A DNA stretch of 64,000 nucleotides, from positions 26,873 through 90,872 of the forward strand of contig CAZPDM010000003.1 in NCBI GenBank assembly GCA_964585305.1, written 5' to 3'. Source of the stretch: CAZPDM01 sp964585305 (GTDB lineage: Bacteria > Planctomycetota > Uabimicrobiia > Uabimicrobiales > JABWCH01). The notes beneath the pieces are model-generated. The model saw nothing but the letters and a program-made list of their open reading frames with translations, was not told where the DNA came from and ran no database searches. A program made the translations under genes and the position numbers. Positions 1 through 8,103 of this stretch are shown piece by piece; position 1 is the first letter of the stretch, and the number at the start of each line of letters is the position of its first letter.

Positions 1-2
1 TT

Positions 3-563
3 TTACGTTCTAAATCTGGTGATGGCGATAGCTATAACTCTGGAGACTGGTTTAATCAATTAGATTTTACTTATTCCCGCAATAATTGGGGAATTGGTTT
101 ACCCATTGCTGACAAAAACCAATGGCAATGGGAATTTTGGAAACCTCGTCTGGCAGATCCTGAACTTATCGCAGAAAAAAAACATATTTTACAAGCTCTA
201 CAACATTTCAAAACAATGCTTAAAATTCGCAAAGACTCACCACTTTTCCGTCTGGTAACTGCGCAAGAAATTCAAGACAGATTAACATTTATTCCAACTA
301 TGCCAGGCGTAATCACAATGCTTTTACGAGATGATTTAGCAAGTTGTCCTAAACTTGATCCTAAGTACTCACAAATACTATGTATATTTAATGCATTACC
401 AAAATCGATTTCTATCGAGCAAGAATCATGGAAACAACAAGCTTGGCAATTACACGCTCTATTACAAAATGATCCTCTCATTTCTCAAGTGACATTTCAT
501 TCTGATACAGGAACAATTATAATTCCATCTCGAACTACAGTTGTTATGGTAATGAAAAGATAG
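3..563 (+). CDS. pulA: Pullulanase-type alpha-1,6-glucosidase, C-terminal fragment (5' end outside window)
   Basis: This reading frame is open from the first bases, so the gene begins upstream of the window. Residues visible at the edge (RSKSGDGDSYNSGDWFN, then GIGLP and KPRLADP) match the end of the GH13 catalytic barrel of pullulanase-type debranching enzymes. The segment MLKIRKDSPLFRL opens the C-terminal domain typical of this family. The enzyme hydrolyses alpha-1,6 branches of pullulan, glycogen or starch. Location cannot be judged because the N-terminus is missing. An ATG at 216 lies inside the conserved domain and is not the true start. A hairpin terminator follows the stop. Confidence 0.85.
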   Translation, partial: LRSKSGDGDSYNSGDWFNQLDFTYSRNNWGIGLPIADKNQWQWEFWKPRLADPELIAEKKHILQALQHFKTMLKIRKDSPLFRLVTAQEIQDRLTFIPTMPGVITMLLRDDLASCPKLDPKYSQILCIFNALPKSISIEQESWKQQAWQLHALLQNDPLISQVTFHSDTGTIIIPSRTTVVMVMKR

Positions 564-574
564 TTATATTGAAT

Positions 575-605
575 AAGCTGGGAAATTTATACTTTCCAGC
601 TTTTT
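575..605 (+). terminator. Intrinsic terminator after the pullulanase gene
   Basis: Arms at 575-585 and 593-602 pair (AAGCTGG..AAA with TTTCCAGCTT, one bulged G) and run into five T. It lies 12 bases after the stop at 561-563 and before the next gene on the same strand. Confidence 0.65.
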
Positions 606-628
606 CCTACTTTATTTAAGGAAGATAT

Positions 629-1402
629 ATGAAATTTATATTTTATATGTTTTTATTTATTCTTTTACTCCCTTTAAATGCTTCTTTAGTAACAGGATTG
701 CAAGGATATTGGGGATTCGAGAATTCTGCTAATGACGGCAGTAGCAACAATAGAAATTTAACCTTATACGGAAGCCCCAATTACGTTTCTGGCGTATCAG
801 GTCAAGCCTTGAATATCCCTAATAATATTAATGTTTACGCCCAACGTAGTATTGATGATGCAATTTTTGATTTTGGAACAAGCGATTTTACTTTACAAGC
901 ATGGGTCAATTATAGCAATACTGCAAATGAACAAGTTGTTATGGAAAAATGGTCTGGTGCTTCTGGGCCAGGTTGGACATTAACAAAACTAAGTAATAAT
1001 GCGTACCGATTCCATCTTACTACATCCGTTTATATTGATTCTGCTGTTTTAAGCATCTCAACAAATACTTGGCATCAAATAGTAGTTCGCCGTAGTGGTG
1101 GTGTATTACAAATGTATTTTGACGGAAATGTAATTGCATCTCGAAGCGATATTGCAGGGATTGGCGTTGTTGATACTAACATGCCTTTACTTATTGGGCG
1201 TCGTAATAGCGATGATGGAAGAGGATTTGGAATGAATGGAAGTATTGATGAAGTTGGAATTTGGAGTCGTGCTGTAACCGATACCGAATTAACACAGCTT
1301 TATAACAATGGCTCCGGATCTAACCCTATTGTCCCTGAACTTGGCTCAATCTGGTTAATATTGATTGGAATAAGTATTTTTAAAATGAAAAAAAGAAATT
1401 AG
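629..1402 (+). CDS. Secreted LamG (concanavalin A-like) protein with PEP-CTERM-like tail
   Basis: 257 residues. An N-terminal signal peptide of about 18 residues is followed by one LamG/Laminin_G_3 jellyroll (GYWGFENSANDGSSNNRNLTLYG, then DFTLQAWVN and SIDEVGIWSRAVTDTEL near residues 25-220), a fold that usually binds carbohydrate or mediates adhesion. The end, VPELGSIWLILIGISIF plus KMKKRN, is a short Pro-Glu motif, a hydrophobic helix and a basic cluster, the layout of a PEP-CTERM sorting signal. The protein is therefore probably exported, processed by an exosortase and kept at the cell surface or in matrix. The start ATG has AAGGA upstream. The ligand is unknown. The mnmA gene follows after 15 bases. 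Confidence 0.8.
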   Translation: MKFIFYMFLFILLLPLNASLVTGLQGYWGFENSANDGSSNNRNLTLYGSPNYVSGVSGQALNIPNNINVYAQRSIDDAIFDFGTSDFTLQAWVNYSNTANEQVVMEKWSGASGPGWTLTKLSNNAYRFHLTTSVYIDSAVLSISTNTWHQIVVRRSGGVLQMYFDGNVIASRSDIAGIGVVDTNMPLLIGRRNSDDGRGFGMNGSIDEVGIWSRAVTDTELTQLYNNGSGSNPIVPELGSIWLILIGISIFKMKKRN

Positions 1403-1417
1403 ACTAAAGGAAAAATT

Positions 1418-2485
1418 TTGAAGATCGCTATGCTTTTGTCTGGTGGAGTGGATAGTTCTGTAAGTCTTGCTTTACTTCGCTCTCAAGGATATGATGTTGT
1501 GGCATTTTATTTAAAAATTTGGCTGGAAGATGAACTTTCTTTTTTGGGGCAATGTCCTTGGGAAGAAGATTTAAAATATGCCAGATCTGTATGCAATCAA
1601 TGGAATGTCCCGTTGGAAGTTGTCCCTCTTCAACGGGAATATTATGAAAAGGTTGTTTCTTATACTTTAGAAGAATTGCGCTCAGGCAGAACTCCAAGCC
1701 CGGATATATTTTGTAATCTACGAATTAAATTTGGAGCTTTCTACGATAAAATCGATAATAGTTTTACAAAAGTTGCAAGTGGACACTATGCCCAAATAGA
1801 AGATTTACAAGATCATGTTTTATTAAAAATGTGCCCAGATACAATAAAAGATCAAACATATTTTTTATCTCACCTTCAGCAAAAACAATTGCAACGAATT
1901 ATCTTTCCTATAGGGGAATATACTAAAGTCCAAGTACGTGAATTGGCACAAAAATATAATCTTGCAAATAAAGATAGAAAAGATAGCCAGGGAATATGTT
2001 TTTTAGGAAAGATAAAATATAATGAATTTGTAAAACACCATCTTGGAGAAAAAAAGGGACTAATTTTAGAAAAAGATACAAATCGCAAACTTGGTGAACA
2101 TCGCGGATACTGGTACCATACAATTGGCCAAAGAGAAGGGCTGGGCCTTTCTGGTGGTCCCTGGTACGTAGTAGAAAAAGATATTCACAATAATATCATC
2201 TATATTTCCCGACAATTTCAACGTCAAGACTATGCAAAAGATTCTTTTAAAGTAGGTAATTTTACTTGGTGCTATCAACCTCCTACCAACGAAATGTGTC
2301 AAAATCTTAAAATTAAAATACGGCATGGTCCGCATATTTACCCGGGAAAATTAAATTGGATAGATAATTCTAATCAACAAGGAGAAGTTATACTTCAAAG
2401 CAAAGATAATGGTATTGCACCTGGACAATTCTCTGTATTTTATTACGACGATATTTGTTTGGGTTGTGCAAAAATTATTGGTTAA
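1418..2485 (+). CDS. mnmA: tRNA-specific 2-thiouridylase MnmA
   Basis: 355 residues, the usual family length. The P-loop motif SGGVDSS (residues 8-14) activates U34 of Glu, Gln and Lys tRNAs by adenylation. The two catalytic cysteines are present: C99 in PSPDIFCN and C194 in QGICFLG, which form the persulfide/disulfide pair that delivers sulfur. SGHYA (121-125) and DQTYFLSHL (145-153) are further family signatures. The start is TTG at 1418 with AAAGG at 1406-1410; the SGGVDSS motif so close to it rules out a later start. It acts in the cytoplasm with a sulfur-relay system not seen here. It sits 15 bases behind the LamG gene and may share its transcript. Confidence 0.95.
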   Translation: MKIAMLLSGGVDSSVSLALLRSQGYDVVAFYLKIWLEDELSFLGQCPWEEDLKYARSVCNQWNVPLEVVPLQREYYEKVVSYTLEELRSGRTPSPDIFCNLRIKFGAFYDKIDNSFTKVASGHYAQIEDLQDHVLLKMCPDTIKDQTYFLSHLQQKQLQRIIFPIGEYTKVQVRELAQKYNLANKDRKDSQGICFLGKIKYNEFVKHHLGEKKGLILEKDTNRKLGEHRGYWYHTIGQREGLGLSGGPWYVVEKDIHNNIIYISRQFQRQDYAKDSFKVGNFTWCYQPPTNEMCQNLKIKIRHGPHIYPGKLNWIDNSNQQGEVILQSKDNGIAPGQFSVFYYDDICLGCAKIIG

Positions 2486-2572
2486 TAATATTTAAAAGCT
2501 CTTTTTCAGAAAAAAAAATTAAAAAAAAAGGTTGATCTAAGAGAGATTTTTCTATAAACTTAGATTAGCATA

Positions 2573-2618
2573 AAGCATGTCTTTAAAAAAGACATGCTTA
2601 TTATATATATTTTTTTTT
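2573..2618 (+). terminator. Hairpin terminator after mnmA
   Basis: AAGCATGTCTT pairs with AAGACATGCTT around a very short A-rich loop (2574-2599), followed by an AT stretch and a run of T. A weaker inverted repeat (ATCTAAG with CTTAGAT, about 2535-2566) lies just before it. The next gene starts at 2638. Confidence 0.6.
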
Positions 2619-2637
2619 CTTAAAAGGAGAAATTTTT

Positions 2638-3354
2638 ATGCGCAGTGATATATTTCTCTTGTTGATTATAATAATAACATGTACATTTTTATCGGCTGCC
2701 ACAATTAAAGTACTTGACAATAGCAACAACCATCCCGTTGCCGCAGCTGGAGTAACTGCAACGTATGTTGCCTCTTTATCTGGTGTTGATTTTTCATTAT
2801 ACGATGCAATTTACCTTGATGAACACTCAGGCTCTTATTTATCTGGTTATGAGTCAGCCATCCAAAGCGCCATGATAAATGATGGTTTTTCACTCATAGC
2901 AGAATACACTAATAACACAACCTTAGCGCAAATTTCAACAGTTTTAGGTTTGGCAACTAGTCTTACTAATGTAGGAACTACTTCAAGCTGGAGTAATGTT
3001 GATGAGACTCATCCCATCTTAACTGGAGTTGGGATTGAAGGTGGGGCGGCAGTAAACGTAGCTGCACTTGCTAGTACTACTTATACAAAATATGCGTATT
3101 CTTTTACACCGGCAGGAGCAGAAGTTATCGTAAAAGACAGCAATGGCAATCCTGTTCTTATTGCTGGAACTTTAGGCCAAGGGGCATACGTATTATTAAA
3201 TTACGAAGCATTGGAAGGTTCTATCCAACCCCAAATTGCGCATAATGCCATATTTTGGGCAACAACTTTTGTTAAAACACCAGAGCCAACAAGCATTTTT
3301 TTGCTGATTTTAGCAGGAATTACAATATTGAGTGCAAAAAAATATAGGAAATAA
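2638..3354 (+). CDS. PEP-CTERM sorting-signal protein, ThuA/glutamine-amidotransferase-like middle (tentative)
   Basis: 238 residues with a clear signal peptide (hydrophobic stretch 6-18, cleavage near LSAAT). The tail TPEPTSIFLLILAGITIL followed by SAKKYRK is a textbook PEP-CTERM signal: Pro-Glu-Pro, transmembrane helix, basic end. The middle has the feel of a flavodoxin-like glutamine-amidotransferase or ThuA-type fold (DYDAIYLDEHSG-like strand, then GQGAYVLLNYEA near the end), but I see no catalytic triad and the resemblance is weak. It probably is exported and anchored at the surface. AAAAGGAGAAA precedes the ATG. It converges on the transporter gene across a shared bidirectional terminator. 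Confidence 0.75.
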   Translation: MRSDIFLLLIIIITCTFLSAATIKVLDNSNNHPVAAAGVTATYVASLSGVDFSLYDAIYLDEHSGSYLSGYESAIQSAMINDGFSLIAEYTNNTTLAQISTVLGLATSLTNVGTTSSWSNVDETHPILTGVGIEGGAAVNVAALASTTYTKYAYSFTPAGAEVIVKDSNGNPVLIAGTLGQGAYVLLNYEALEGSIQPQIAHNAIFWATTFVKTPEPTSIFLLILAGITILSAKKYRK

Positions 3355-3355
3355 A

Positions 3356-3412
3356 TTAGCAAAAAAAATAAAAAGTCAGTTTAATAGACTGGCTTTTTAT
3401 TTTTTTTGCTAA
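3356..3412. terminator. Long bidirectional terminator between convergent genes
   Basis: Arms 3356-3380 and 3388-3412 pair over about 24 bases with one or two mismatches. Each arm contains an A or T tract, so either strand yields a hairpin followed by U. It overlaps the last codon of the transporter gene. Confidence 0.8.
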
Positions 3413-4749
3413 TTTTCTAAGGCTTTTTTTGTATCACGAGATAAATGTGGAATGCCAAATGTAAAAAACAGTCCACTTAAAACCATAGCAATTGGCATAA
3501 TATAGAGGCTATATCCTAGGCTATTAGCTTTATCAATATTTGTAACAGTATCAAACAAAGTCTGACTTAAGCCAAGAGTTGCAGGAGAAACAGTTGCTAA
3601 AATTTCTGGAGAGTTTTGTTTTGATATCCAGTCGGAAAGACCACCAATAACAGTAGGACTGATTGCATCACCTAATAAATGGATACAAAAAGTGTTGGCA
3701 GCAAATGCAGTAGCGCGCATTTTTGCAGGAACAACATTTGCAATAATTGTATTCCCTGGTCCAGTGTTAAGAAAAAGAAAAAATTCTGCAAAAAATATTG
3801 CTGGCCAAAATATAGCAGGATTGTTTGAATATAAGCTAAGAATACTAAATGGAACAGATAAAAACATAGAAAAAGCACATAATCCAAAATATGCACCCGG
3901 ATATTTTTTTTGATAATAATCGCCTAGCCATCCGCCAGCAAATGTACCTAAAATACCTGCAATAACGGTCATTGCTCCAAACAAAAAGGCAGCATCATCA
4001 ACAGCAACACCACGACAACGGCCTAAGAACAAAGGCATCCAATGTGCCATGCCTCCCATAGCAAAAGTCATAAATGTTAAACCGAGTGTAATCCAGATAA
4101 AAGAAGGTGTATGAAACAAATGTGGGATGACTTTTTTCCAAGGCAAAGACTCTTGTTCCACTGCACAATTGTTTTCCTTTACTTTTTTATCACTATCCCC
4201 TCTTTTAGGCTCTCGGATAGTTAGTACGCATCCAGCTAATATAAGCCCTAAAATGCCACTCCCTAAAAATGCGTATCTCCAATCATAATTTTTTCCAATC
4301 CACCCGCCTAAAATAAATCCTAATGCACTTCCTACAGGAATTGCTAAATAAAAAAATGCTAAAGCTCGGCCCCGGTTTTCCATGGGAACCAGATCTGCTA
4401 TAACTGTAGGAGCAGTAGTAGAATAGCTTGATTCTCCTATACCTGCCATAGCACGGCAACACAATAGAGTAATATAATTTCGAACAAAAAAAGTTCCTGT
4501 TGCTGCGAAACTCCACAAAAATACACCACAAGAAATCAAATATTTTCTGACAAACCGATCTCCCAGCCAACCAAATAAAGGACAAACAACCATATAAACA
4601 ACAATAAAAGCAGTCATAAGAGCACCAGCTTGAGTATCCGAAAGCATTAAATCTTTCTGAATAATAGGCAAAGCTCCTGACACTAAATAACGATCCATAT
4701 AGTTGACTAAATTGATAGCAAAGAGTAAAATTAGAGTATAGAAGGTCAA
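3409..4749 (-). CDS. Spinster-like major facilitator superfamily transporter
   Basis: 446 residues with about 12 hydrophobic segments. NYMDRY in the first helix and GWLGDRFVRK between helices 2 and 3 (the MFS A-motif) are characteristic of the Spinster (Spns) branch, and RAMAGIGESSY follows as expected. Eukaryotic Spns proteins move lipids or sphingosine phosphate; substrates of bacterial members are mostly unknown, so none is assigned. The frame opens at a TTG at 4764, but AAGGAG lies inside codons 2-3 and sits six bases before an in-frame TTG at 4749, which I take as the true start. The gene is divergent from the caspase-like gene, with only about 40 bases between the starts. Confidence 0.85.
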   Translation of the reverse strand: MTFYTLILLFAINLVNYMDRYLVSGALPIIQKDLMLSDTQAGALMTAFIVVYMVVCPLFGWLGDRFVRKYLISCGVFLWSFAATGTFFVRNYITLLCCRAMAGIGESSYSTTAPTVIADLVPMENRGRALAFFYLAIPVGSALGFILGGWIGKNYDWRYAFLGSGILGLILAGCVLTIREPKRGDSDKKVKENNCAVEQESLPWKKVIPHLFHTPSFIWITLGLTFMTFAMGGMAHWMPLFLGRCRGVAVDDAAFLFGAMTVIAGILGTFAGGWLGDYYQKKYPGAYFGLCAFSMFLSVPFSILSLYSNNPAIFWPAIFFAEFFLFLNTGPGNTIIANVVPAKMRATAFAANTFCIHLLGDAISPTVIGGLSDWISKQNSPEILATVSPATLGLSQTLFDTVTNIDKANSLGYSLYIMPIAMVLSGLFFTFGIPHLSRDTKKALEN

Positions 4750-4792
4750 GATATTCTCCTTCAAAAATACAAAAAAATTAAAGGATGATACA

Positions 4793-5848
4793 CTGAAACC
4801 ACATCAATATTTCTCTATTCAATATTCTTTTCTCTTAGCATTAGTTGCAGCTATTTTAACAGGTTGTACTCCAGATGATGCAGGGCAGCATACTCCTGGA
4901 AATATCCGACGGCAAATTGATTTGCAAAAAGAAATCATAACATACTCTGATGAAAAAAATCGCGCACTAGATCGAATTGAAATTACTAATTGGGATAATC
5001 ATCTTTGTTATCGTATTTTAGAAAATGATAATATAGCAGCCAGAACAAATTCATCAGAGTTGTTACAAGAAACATGGCAAGACACACGCCCAATACAATG
5101 TTTGTTAGTAGCAATCGATCGCTATCCTGAAAACTCATTAAAATACTGTTGTGAAGATATGTTAATCTTAAAAAATTATCTGGAACAACATTTCTTGCAA
5201 TATCAACAATCTTGTGAAATACAAACACTATTTGATCAAGATGCAACCAAAGTCAAATTTTTCCAAGCATTGCAACAACAAACAAAAAAATCTTCTCGAT
5301 TTTCTACAACAATTTTAGCATTTTCAGGGCATGGAGAAAATAATGGTTTGCAACTATATGATCAAAAGGTTGAAGCAAGTGAGTTGCAACCATATTTTAT
5401 TGCAAACCAATCTTCTCGGCTGCTTTGGATTATGGATGCGTGCCATGCTGAGAATTTAGGAAAAGATTTAGATTATGAATTCAAAGCCTATTCTCAAACT
5501 CCTAAAGAGTTGCAACATCGACAATCTAAAGCCGTTTCACGACATTATGATTTATACCCCAATACTTCTCCCTATCCTTTTGCCCATATTTTTTTAGGAC
5601 ATGGAAAGGTTCTATTCTTATCTTCCTTAGCAAATGAGGAGGCTAAAGATGGAGTATTCCTACGATCCTTAGTATATCATCTGGAAGCAACAGATATTCC
5701 TCTTACAATTCCTCAGCTTTTAAAACGAATTCAAGATGGAATTTTTCATCATAATAAACGCTGTCGTCCAGAAAATCGGTTAGATATGACACCTCAGGCG
5801 AAAATATATGGAGATATTCAAATATGGATTATGCCTTGGACAAAATAA
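4793..5848 (+). CDS. Caspase-like (peptidase C14 family) lipoprotein, probable CTG start
   Basis: A caspase/metacaspase-type domain is clear: IQCLLVAIDRYPENSLKYC opens the fold, His180 lies in FSGHGE and Cys217 in MDACHAEN, the catalytic dyad at the usual spacing. The frame is open upstream of the first standard start (TTG 4922) and encodes a lipoprotein signal: hydrophobic FLLALVAA then LTGC (lipobox) with Cys codon 4865-4867. The frame is closed by a stop at 4739-4741 and has no ATG, GTG or TTG between. CTG 4793 has AAAGGA at 4780-4785, seven bases before it, so I place the start there (351 residues). The product would be a lipid-anchored periplasmic or surface cysteine protease cutting after Arg/Lys or Asp. 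Substrate unknown. Confidence 0.8.
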   Translation: MKPHQYFSIQYSFLLALVAAILTGCTPDDAGQHTPGNIRRQIDLQKEIITYSDEKNRALDRIEITNWDNHLCYRILENDNIAARTNSSELLQETWQDTRPIQCLLVAIDRYPENSLKYCCEDMLILKNYLEQHFLQYQQSCEIQTLFDQDATKVKFFQALQQQTKKSSRFSTTILAFSGHGENNGLQLYDQKVEASELQPYFIANQSSRLLWIMDACHAENLGKDLDYEFKAYSQTPKELQHRQSKAVSRHYDLYPNTSPYPFAHIFLGHGKVLFLSSLANEEAKDGVFLRSLVYHLEATDIPLTIPQLLKRIQDGIFHHNKRCRPENRLDMTPQAKIYGDIQIWIMPWTK

Positions 5849-5850
5849 TT

Positions 5851-6537
5851 CTACTTGCTGGATAAAATTTGCCACTTTAAGCCATCGTTACCTGTGCCGG
5901 ATACAATATCAGCAGAAAAATCTGTATCATCGCTTGTAGGCGAAGCAGCATTGTATGCAGGAGCTTTACTACCATTATAAACTGCTTTGCCATCTTTTAG
6001 ATTTTCTGTATAAAAAATATTGCCGCTTTGGTCAATCACAAAAGCTTTATTACCTGTAGAACCTGCCCGCATCGGCCAAGCATAGCAACGATATTTTCCT
6101 TCTTGCAAATCAGCATCACTACTGACAACAGTTGGAGTTGTAATTCCATTATCAGTTACAGGGAGTTCTGATATACTAGGCAAATATACTTGAAAATAAT
6201 ATCCATCCTTTTCACCATATTTTAAGCCTGATTTAGGAGCGTATACTTCAGACAAAGCTCTATCTTTAGCATTATAAGAACGAACGTTAACTGTTCCGCA
6301 AAGTTCTGCTAGAAGAGCATATTCGCCAATAGTATCTCCATCCTGATCTACTAAACCTTTTACTTTTACTTCTGTTTGCATCAAAGCAATCTGTCGTAAA
6401 AAAGTAGCAGCAGTAGTTTCATTGGCTCCTCTTTTAGCAGTTACTATATAAGCAATTGTTACACTTGCTAAAATGGCAATAATTGTAATCGAAACAAGAA
6501 CTTCTACTATTGTAAATCCACGTTTAGAAATTTTCAT
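5851..6537 (-). CDS. Type IV pilin-like / pseudopilin
   Basis: 228 residues. MKISKRG|FTIVEVLVSI is a type III (prepilin peptidase) signal: basic leader, Gly before the cut, Phe +1, Glu +5, then a hydrophobic helix. The rest is a polar globular domain with two cysteines, a mid-region KYGEKDGYYFQVYLP strand and a threonine/serine-rich end. DUF1559-type motifs are absent. It lies 21 bases downstream of hflX on the same strand and has its own AAAGG site, so it is probably co-transcribed with hflX. Its role, minor pilin or secretion pseudopilin, cannot be decided here. The assembly genes lie at 13-18 kb. Confidence 0.8.
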   Translation of the reverse strand: MKISKRGFTIVEVLVSITIIAILASVTIAYIVTAKRGANETTAATFLRQIALMQTEVKVKGLVDQDGDTIGEYALLAELCGTVNVRSYNAKDRALSEVYAPKSGLKYGEKDGYYFQVYLPSISELPVTDNGITTPTVVSSDADLQEGKYRCYAWPMRAGSTGNKAFVIDQSGNIFYTENLKDGKAVYNGSKAPAYNAASPTSDDTDFSADIVSGTGNDGLKWQILSSK

Positions 6538-6558
6538 GGCAAGCCTTTCTATAATTTT

Positions 6559-7842
6559 TTATATAGAATTTTCTTTGCCTAATGATTTTAATTGAGTTGT
6601 TAGCCAACTCGCATTGGCAGAGGTAATTCTTACTCGATAAATAAAATTTTCACCTTCTAATTTTTTTTCTAAAATACGTGCATATTCTTCGATCCAAGCC
6701 ATCAATTTTCCTTGGGTAGCAGGAACAGTAAAAACAAAATCATTCATATTTAATTCGATCATATCTAAAACTTTTTTAGTAAATAAATCGATATTTTGAT
6801 TATTGAGCGCAGAGATCAAAACATGTTGAGGATATGTATCTTGGATTTTCTGTAACATTGCACAATCAGTAACTTTATCAATTTTATTCAGAACCAAAAG
6901 CGGGGCTTTATGAGAAATTCCAATTTCTTGTAATACTTCGTCCACTATTTTAATATGATGCAAAGCATCCGGATCGGACACATCTACTACATGCAATAAA
7001 ACTTCTGATTGAGCTGCTTCTTCTAACGTAGCGCGGAAAGAAGCAACTAAATTATGCGGCAATTTGTCAATAAAACCAACTGTATCTGATAACAAAACTT
7101 GACGACCTTGGCATATTTCCCATGTACGAGTGCGAGTATCTATAGTAGAAAACAAACGATTTTCAACTAAAACTCCAGCATTAGTAAGCATATTCATAAG
7201 AGTAGATTTGCCAGCATTAGTATATCCAACTATGCCAACTGTAATAAAATTTGTCGAACGAGTATTTACTTCTCTTTTTTTACGTTCTTGAATTTCTTTG
7301 ATTTCTACTGTCAAATCTTGAATGCGTTTTCTTAAAATACGTTTATCAAGCTCAAGTTGTTTTTCGCCTGGGCCTTTCATTCCTAAACCACCTTCATAAC
7401 GATCCAAATGTTTCCACAACCGTTTTAAACGTGGAAGACGATATTGCGCTTGAGCAAGCTCAACTTGTAATTTAGCTTCATTAGACTGTGCGCGCTTTTC
7501 AAAAATATGAAGGATCAATTCTGTTCGATCCATAACACGAATTCCCAATGTTTTTTCGATTTCCCTCGACTGCTTAGGAGTAAGATCGTCATCATAAATA
7601 GCAACATTGGCACCTAAAGTTTGCGCTACACTTTGAATTTCTAGTAATTTACCTTTACCTGTATAAGTAATAGGGTGTGCACTTCCACGTGCTTGGTAAA
7701 TTCTTCCTAAAATTTGAACGCCCGCACTATCTGCCAGATTGGCCAGCTCTTCCAAAGGTTTACCGTAAGAACGGTAATTATTAGGCAAAGCTAGACCCAC
7801 TAAGATTGCTTTCTTAACTTCATCTTTTCTAGTAGTTTCCAT
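6559..7842 (-). CDS. hflX: GTPase HflX
   Basis: 427 residues with the HflX order: N-terminal nucleotide-binding domain (GKGKLLEI, then DDDLTPKQSREIEK), the glycine-rich linker GGLGMKGPGEKQLELDKR, a coiled coil and a G domain with VGYTNAGKSTLMN (G1, about residues 205-220), DTVGFI (G3) and NKIDK (G4). HflX is a ribosome-associated GTPase that splits stalled 70S ribosomes under heat or antibiotic stress. The start ATG is preceded by AAGG. The pseudopilin gene follows closely. The divergent spacer to the aconitase X gene holds an unexplained hairpin (7871-7932). Confidence 0.95.
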   Translation of the reverse strand: METTRKDEVKKAILVGLALPNNYRSYGKPLEELANLADSAGVQILGRIYQARGSAHPITYTGKGKLLEIQSVAQTLGANVAIYDDDLTPKQSREIEKTLGIRVMDRTELILHIFEKRAQSNEAKLQVELAQAQYRLPRLKRLWKHLDRYEGGLGMKGPGEKQLELDKRILRKRIQDLTVEIKEIQERKKREVNTRSTNFITVGIVGYTNAGKSTLMNMLTNAGVLVENRLFSTIDTRTRTWEICQGRQVLLSDTVGFIDKLPHNLVASFRATLEEAAQSEVLLHVVDVSDPDALHHIKIVDEVLQEIGISHKAPLLVLNKIDKVTDCAMLQKIQDTYPQHVLISALNNQNIDLFTKKVLDMIELNMNDFVFTVPATQGKLMAWIEEYARILEKKLEGENFIYRVRITSANASWLTTQLKSLGKENSI

Positions 7843-7870
7843 AAATTTAATACCTTAAAAACTCATTCGA

Positions 7871-7932
7871 GAGCTTTGAAAGCCCTTGATTTTTTAACCA
7901 TTCAAGAACTTTCAAAGCTCTTGATTTTTTTT
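7871..7932. other. Hairpin with internal direct repeat in the hflX / aconitase X divergent spacer
   Basis: GAGCTTTGAAAG (7871-7882) pairs with CTTTCAAAGCTC (7909-7920), and CTTGA/TCAAG pair inside. Each arm is followed by TTGATTTTTT and AACC, so a short direct repeat is nested in the inverted repeat. On the plus strand it looks like a terminator (T8 after the stem) although no plus-strand gene precedes it. On the minus strand it falls in the hflX 5' leader. It could end a small transcript or regulate hflX. Confidence 0.5.
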
Positions 7933-8002
7933 AACCGATGATGTTAGTATACCTAATTTTATTGAGATTGCTATAATTTTTCTTTCCATATAAGGAAAAT
8001 AT

Positions 8003-8031
8003 TTGTAGAATTGCAACAATCATGTTAAAAT
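8003..8031 (+). promoter_or_regulatory. Candidate sigma70-type promoter for the aconitase X genes
   Basis: TTGTAG at 8003-8008 and TAAAAT at 8026-8031 are separated by 17 bases, 73 bases before the ATG at 8104. The match is moderate in an AT-rich spacer. Confidence 0.35.
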
Positions 8032-8103
8032 GAACACATCAAAAAAAATAAAAAACTGTTATTTACTATCTTTAAATTTATCAATAAGTTAAAGCGTTTT
8101 TAT

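Noticed and set aside
4922..5848. TTG 4922 as the start of the caspase-like gene
   Set aside because: The frame continues upstream through a lipobox to a CTG with a good ribosome site, and the shorter form would lose the signal peptide.
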